From Methanosphaera sp. rholeuAM74 (GTDB taxonomy: Archaea > Methanobacteriota > Methanobacteria > Methanobacteriales > Methanobacteriaceae): 10,402 bases of DNA. Shown one piece after another: positions 6,958 through 10,402 of the stretch. Both the position numbers and the translations under genes were made by a program. The notes beneath the pieces are model-generated. The model had not been told where the DNA came from. It was given only the letters and a program-made list of their open reading frames with translations, and did not search any database. The number at the start of each line of letters is the position of its first letter. Within the stretch, counting starts at the first letter, position 1. Location of the stretch: NCBI GenBank assembly GCA_003266075.1, contig MUZZ01000043.1, forward strand, positions 1 through 10,402, written 5' to 3'.

Positions 6958-7614
6958 CTATTCATCACATTCTCGGTAGAACTTACACATATCAGTAAAC
7001 GGACACTCCATATGCTGAGGATTAATAGGCTTACAGATATTCTGACCAAACTGAACCATCAAATCATTAATAGGAAGCCAATAACTTCTAGGAACAATCT
7101 CCCTCAAAACATCCTCAGTATCCTCAGGTTCTTTAGTATTAACCAAGCCCAGCCTATTAGAAATCCTATGCACATGGACATCAACAGGAATAGCATCCTC
7201 CTGAAAACCGAATACAATCACACAATTAGCAGTCTTACGACCAACACCCGGAAGCTTAACCAACTCATCAATACTATCTGGTACAACACCATCATACTCG
7301 TCAAGAAGAATATTAGAAACCTCTTTAATACGACCAGCCTTAACATTATAAAAGCCGGCAGGCTTAACAAGCCTAGCAATCTCCTCAACAGGGGCATCTG
7401 CAACGCTTTCCATGTCAGGATACACATTAAACAATGCCTCTGTAGCCCTATCAGTGTTCTCATCCCTAGTACGCTGGGAAAGAATAGTGCGAACTAATAC
7501 CTCATAGGGAGTAGAATCCTCAAAAGTCCTGCGTTCAAAGATTTCACCCAGCTCATCAACAATAAACTTTATCTCATCAGTAGTAAAATCACCCTTCATT
7601 GAATCCTCAACCAT
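6958..7614 (-). CDS. nth: Endonuclease III (DNA glycosylase / AP lyase) with an altered Fe-S ligand set
   Basis: This base-excision-repair enzyme removes oxidised pyrimidines and nicks the abasic site. The 218-residue protein has the usual family length. The helix-hairpin-helix LPGVGRKTA (121-129) carries the catalytic Lys (K127), and VDVHVHR (144-150) holds the catalytic Asp (D145). The C-terminal [4Fe-4S] loop is normally C-X6-C-X2-C-X5-C. Here C194 is followed at the second position by His (H201, codon at 7014-7012), then C204 and C210; an extra Cys, C216, lies two residues from the end. The cluster may use His or C216, or be altered. Start: ATG at 7614 has GGGGGGAT seven bases upstream; ATG at 7599 (residue 6) also has a GAGG five bases away and cannot be excluded. 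It begins 24 bases after aroA, so co-transcription is likely. Confidence 0.93.
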   Translation of the reverse strand: MVEDSMKGDFTTDEIKFIVDELGEIFERRTFEDSTPYEVLVRTILSQRTRDENTDRATEALFNVYPDMESVADAPVEEIARLVKPAGFYNVKAGRIKEVSNILLDEYDGVVPDSIDELVKLPGVGRKTANCVIVFGFQEDAIPVDVHVHRISNRLGLVNTKEPEDTEDVLREIVPRSYWLPINDLMVQFGQNICKPINPQHMECPFTDMCKFYRECDE

Positions 7615-7638
7615 ACGAACAATCCCCCCAAAATATAT

Positions 7639-8916
7639 TTAGTATGTTATCTCATCCATTACCTCTAGGAAGTTAGGAAAACTCACATCATAACATGAAG
7701 CATCCTTAATCTTAACATGACCAATCTTAAGTCCAAGAACATAGAAAGCCATTACCAACCTATGATCCATGTGACTGTCCACATAGCCACCAGAAGCACT
7801 ACCACTAATAACTAATCCATCACGCAACTCCTCGACATTAACACCCACATTACCAAGCTCCAAAGCACAATTATGCACACGGTCAGTTTCCTTAAAACGT
7901 GCATGCTCAACGCCAGTAATCCTACTAGTACCATCAGCCTGAGCCATGAGAACAGATACAGTTGGAAGCAAATCTGGAGCATTAGACAAATCAACATCAA
8001 CAGCACTTAATTTTCCATCAGACCTTATTCTAATATAATCATCAGCTACATCAACAACAGCACCCATACTGCGAATAATGTCAATGATATACTTATCACC
8101 CTGCATGGAATCCCTATACAAGTTCTTTATAGTAATATCCGATGGAAGCATAGCAGCTAATGCAATCATGTAGGATGCCGATGAGTAATCCCCCTCAATA
8201 CTGTAATTTGTACACTCATACCTCTGTGGCTCAATATAATAGGAGGAGTACTCAGGAGTATTAGTGGTATCATACTCATACTCAATTCCAAACTCCTCCA
8301 TAACCGATAACGTCATGTTAACATACGGCTTAGAGACAAAAGTACCACGCACATTAAGTGTCACAGGCTTGTTAGAATATGGTGCAGCCATGAGAATTGA
8401 TGAAATAAACTGGCTACTAACACTACCATTAATATCCGTCTCACCACCATCAAATCCACCCTGTACAACTATCGGTGGAGTACCATTATTCTGTGATGAT
8501 GTAACCCTCACGCCAAGGTTATGTAGTGCATCAATCAAGTCCTGCATCGGCCTCTTACGAAGAGACTCATCACCAGTGAATATTGTGTAGTTTGCCCTTG
8601 GAGCTATAGCAGCTATACTACTAAGTATCCTCACACTAGTACCACTATTTTTCACGTCAACCACGTCATCCGGTGTTCTGATGTATCCAGCTGTTCCCTG
8701 CACTATGCACTTGTCAGGGTATCTCTGGAATAAAGCCCCCAACTGTTCACAAGCCGACAGTGTTGCAAGTGTATCCTCACTATACAATGGATCTTTAAGT
8801 ATTGATTCACCCTCTGCTAGGGCTGCAGCAATAAATGCCCGGTGGGAGTAACTCTTTGATGCTGGAGCTTTTATACATCCCTTTACACCATCTGCCTTTT
8901 CTACCTGTAAGTCCAT
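7639..8916 (-). CDS. aroA: 3-phosphoshikimate 1-carboxyvinyltransferase (EPSP synthase)
   Basis: The enzyme transfers the enolpyruvyl group of phosphoenolpyruvate to shikimate 3-phosphate, the sixth shikimate-pathway step towards chorismate. The family motifs run in order: KAPASKSYSHRAF near the N-terminus, NSGTSVR (PEP-binding loop), DESLRKRPM, SSQFISSILMAAP, GDYSSASY, NAPDLLPT (catalytic Asp), RFKETDR and the C-terminal DHRLVMAF. All key residues are present and the length, 425 residues, is normal. I place the start at the ATG at 8916 (MDLQVEKADG). The in-frame ATG at 8934 is fused to GGGGGAT, which itself looks like the Shine-Dalgarno of the downstream ATG, just as GGGGGGAT serves nth. The gene lies between valS and nth on the same strand. 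A T-rich tract separates it from valS, so it may have some expression of its own. Identity is certain; the start is probable. Confidence 0.95.
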   Translation of the reverse strand: MDLQVEKADGVKGCIKAPASKSYSHRAFIAAALAEGESILKDPLYSEDTLATLSACEQLGALFQRYPDKCIVQGTAGYIRTPDDVVDVKNSGTSVRILSSIAAIAPRANYTIFTGDESLRKRPMQDLIDALHNLGVRVTSSQNNGTPPIVVQGGFDGGETDINGSVSSQFISSILMAAPYSNKPVTLNVRGTFVSKPYVNMTLSVMEEFGIEYEYDTTNTPEYSSYYIEPQRYECTNYSIEGDYSSASYMIALAAMLPSDITIKNLYRDSMQGDKYIIDIIRSMGAVVDVADDYIRIRSDGKLSAVDVDLSNAPDLLPTVSVLMAQADGTSRITGVEHARFKETDRVHNCALELGNVGVNVEELRDGLVISGSASGGYVDSHMDHRLVMAFYVLGLKIGHVKIKDASCYDVSFPNFLEVMDEITY

Positions 8917-8925
8917 ACTAATATA

Positions 8926-8932
8926 ATCCCCC
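8926..8932 (-). promoter_or_regulatory. Shine-Dalgarno of aroA, overlapping a decoy upstream ATG
   Basis: The minus strand reads ATG immediately followed by GGGGGAT, then nine bases, then ATG at 8916. The G-run matches the ribosome-binding pattern in front of nth and favours 8916 as the true start over 8934. Confidence 0.5.
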
Positions 8933-8970
8933 ATTTAAAATTATCGATTAAAAGCAATTTCAATAAAACT

Positions 8971-8989
8971 AAAAAAAATAAAAAAAAAA
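8971..8989 (-). terminator. Double T-tract after valS
   Basis: On the minus strand, 14 bases after the valS stop, ten T (8989-8980) and eight T (8978-8971) are separated by a single A. Such U-rich tracts terminate archaeal RNA polymerase without a stem. The next gene, aroA, is only about 55 bases further, so this may be partial termination within a read-through unit. Confidence 0.5.
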
Positions 8990-9003
8990 GTTAAGTGAAA
9001 ATA

Positions 9004-10402
9004 TTATACCTGAATTTCAAGCAATATACCATACTCTGGAGTTTTAACAACATCAACCTTCTGACCAGTCTTACTAAGTAGCTCTGATTCTGTTGTGATG
9101 TGTTCAGAAGTGAAAGCCACGTTATCCACTACTACCTCACCATTTTCTTCGAGATTTCCTGCTATCTCTTCAGGACTGGTATTGGCTATGTAGTCTATAA
9201 TCTTCTTAGCATCCTGCTTAAACTCTGGACCAATCTTGCTCATGACTGGCTCTACCTTTGTAACCTTCTCATGTAAGCTAGGCTTACCAGATAAAACATC
9301 GATTTTTTCGACCTTGTTGGTATTTTTAATATCATCAATAGCCTTTTCTACGTCGCCAGTATTGTCCGTGTATATGTTTACCGTTGAAAGTAGCTGATTT
9401 AGGGCTATACCATGTGATGACTTGTAACGTCTAAGCTCGTCAATAATGTCAATAGCATAACTACCAACTATTTCAGCTTCATCACTAATAAGACCAGTAT
9501 CTACTTCTGGCCATCCACCATTATGCAAGTCATAGGAGCTATTGCCCAAGTATGAATTAACGTTATCAGAGAAAAATGGCGTAATCGGAGCCATCAATTT
9601 AAGAACTGTTTCGATGACTGTCTTCAACGTGTATCTAGCATCAGCCGTGGAGGATGTGTCCTCGTATAGACGGTACTTTACAGCTTCAATGTACTCATCA
9701 CAGAAGTCATGCCATACGAAGTTATAGATATTCTGCTCAGCTTTGGCGAAGTTATACTCCTCAAATGCCTGGGTAACATTTTCGTTTAGCCTGTTGAGTT
9801 TTGATAAAATCCATTTATCTATGATATTGTCTTGTGTTAATTGTGATGACATATCTCCTTCTAGGTTCATGTTAATAAAACGGAATGCGTTCCAGAACTT
9901 TCTTAGAAACTTGTATGCATGTTTAATGTCCTTCCAAGCAAATGGTACATCAGAGCCGGGAACACTATTGGCACTCCAAAGCCTGAGACTGTCTGCACCA
10001 TACTCTCCGATAACTTCTTCAGGTGCAATGACGTTACCCAATGACTTACTCATCTTATGTCCATCCTCACCGAAGACCATACCATTAATAACTAATTCAT
10101 CGAATGGTTTATCACCCGTTAGGGCATAACACCTCATAGTGGTATAGAAAGCCCATGTACGAATAATATCATGACCCTGTGGACGTAGAGTGGAAGGATA
10201 AAGATTTTTCCATCCATCATGTGGCCAGTTGGCAACAGTTAGTGGAGTAATGGAACTGTCCATCCATGTATCGAGAACGTCAACTTCTGGTGTGAAACTA
10301 GTACATCCACAACTACAACTGGTAGCTGGTTTATCGACGGTAGGGTCAACTGGAAGCTGGTCTTCTGATGGTAAGATTATTTCACCACAATCATCACAAT
10401 AC
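9004..10402 (-). CDS. valS: Valyl-tRNA synthetase (N-terminal part outside window)
   Basis: This class I aminoacyl-tRNA synthetase charges tRNA-Val. The frame stays open to the right edge, so the true start is outside; the Met codon at 10263 is internal. About 465 C-terminal residues are visible. The first 46 show a zinc-binding CDDCG and CSCGC pair and the ValRS signature PEVDVLDTWMDSSITPL at the end of the editing-domain insertion. Then come the end of the Rossmann fold and KMSKS (10056-10042) within DGHKMSKSLGNVI, which binds the ATP phosphates. The all-alpha anticodon-binding domain (motif WHDFCDEYIEAVKYRLY) follows, and a short C-terminal region ending LLEIQV. The HIGH motif and most of the editing domain lie outside. 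No long bacterial-type C-terminal coiled coil is evident, in keeping with archaeal ValRS. Upstream of aroA and nth on the same strand. Confidence 0.96.
   Translation of the reverse strand, partial: YCDDCGEIILPSEDQLPVDPTVDKPATSCSCGCTSFTPEVDVLDTWMDSSITPLTVANWPHDGWKNLYPSTLRPQGHDIIRTWAFYTTMRCYALTGDKPFDELVINGMVFGEDGHKMSKSLGNVIAPEEVIGEYGADSLRLWSANSVPGSDVPFAWKDIKHAYKFLRKFWNAFRFINMNLEGDMSSQLTQDNIIDKWILSKLNRLNENVTQAFEEYNFAKAEQNIYNFVWHDFCDEYIEAVKYRLYEDTSSTADARYTLKTVIETVLKLMAPITPFFSDNVNSYLGNSSYDLHNGGWPEVDTGLISDEAEIVGSYAIDIIDELRRYKSSHGIALNQLLSTVNIYTDNTGDVEKAIDDIKNTNKVEKIDVLSGKPSLHEKVTKVEPVMSKIGPEFKQDAKKIIDYIANTSPEEIAGNLEENGEVVVDNVAFTSEHITTESELLSKTGQKVDVVKTPEYGILLEIQV

Noticed and set aside
7012..7497. 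161-residue + strand frame opposite nth
   Set aside because: It lies wholly antisense to a clearly conserved glycosylase and shows no recognisable motif; the strong A/C skew of this strand removes stop codons.
9743..10129. 128-residue + strand frame opposite valS
   Set aside because: Antisense shadow of the conserved KMSKS and anticodon-binding region; no motif of its own.
1..10402. CRISPR array, insertion sequence, tRNA or rRNA genes
   Set aside because: No regularly spaced repeats, transposase motifs, terminal inverted repeats, cloverleaf or rRNA sequence could be recognised by eye on either strand.

Overview
The window looks like chromosome of an AT-rich methanogenic archaeon, most likely of the order Methanobacteriales (Methanobrevibacter- or Methanosphaera-like; the genus is a guess). 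The reasons are an archaeal-type RecJ-like DHH protein with S1 and OB domains, archaeal-looking ValRS and EPSP synthase, purine-rich Shine-Dalgarno sites (AGGAGG, GGGGGGAT) and T-tract terminators. Lines counted by hand are roughly one-third G+C.

Layout. 1-1869 (+): 3' part of a RecJ-like DHH phosphoesterase gene that enters from the left edge. 1870-2111: convergent intergenic stretch with terminator-like hairpins and T-tracts for both strands. 2112-6529 (-): a block read right to left, consisting of a class II glutamine amidotransferase-fold hydrolase (YafJ/EgtC-like), a GCS2-type glutamate-cysteine ligase-like enzyme, a GshA-type glutamate-cysteine ligase, and, after a 149-base gap, a small zinc hydrolase with AstE/M14-like motifs. 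The first three are tightly packed (11-base overlap, then a 17-base gap). 6530-6957: a gene-poor stretch with promoter elements, an interrupted palindrome resembling an archaeal dif site, and a terminator. 6958-10402 (-): housekeeping genes valS (5' end beyond the right edge), aroA and nth.

Main point of interest. The 2112-6529 block brings together two glutamate-amine ligases from two different GCS families, plus a hydrolase of the family that removes a gamma-glutamyl group in ergothioneine synthesis (EgtC), plus a metal-dependent acyl/amide hydrolase. No glutathione synthetase and no EgtB/EgtD are visible. I infer an undescribed gamma-glutamyl small-molecule or thiol pathway; substrate and product cannot be read from sequence.

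Second point. Although 2112-6529 and 6958-10402 are coded on the same strand, base skew reverses between them. The + strand is G/T-rich to the left and A/C-rich to the right, with the turn at about 6.53-6.66 kb, exactly where the dif-like palindrome lies. This is the pattern expected of a replication terminus or of a rearrangement boundary. Third, the Nth glycosylase has His in place of one canonical Fe-S cluster Cys.
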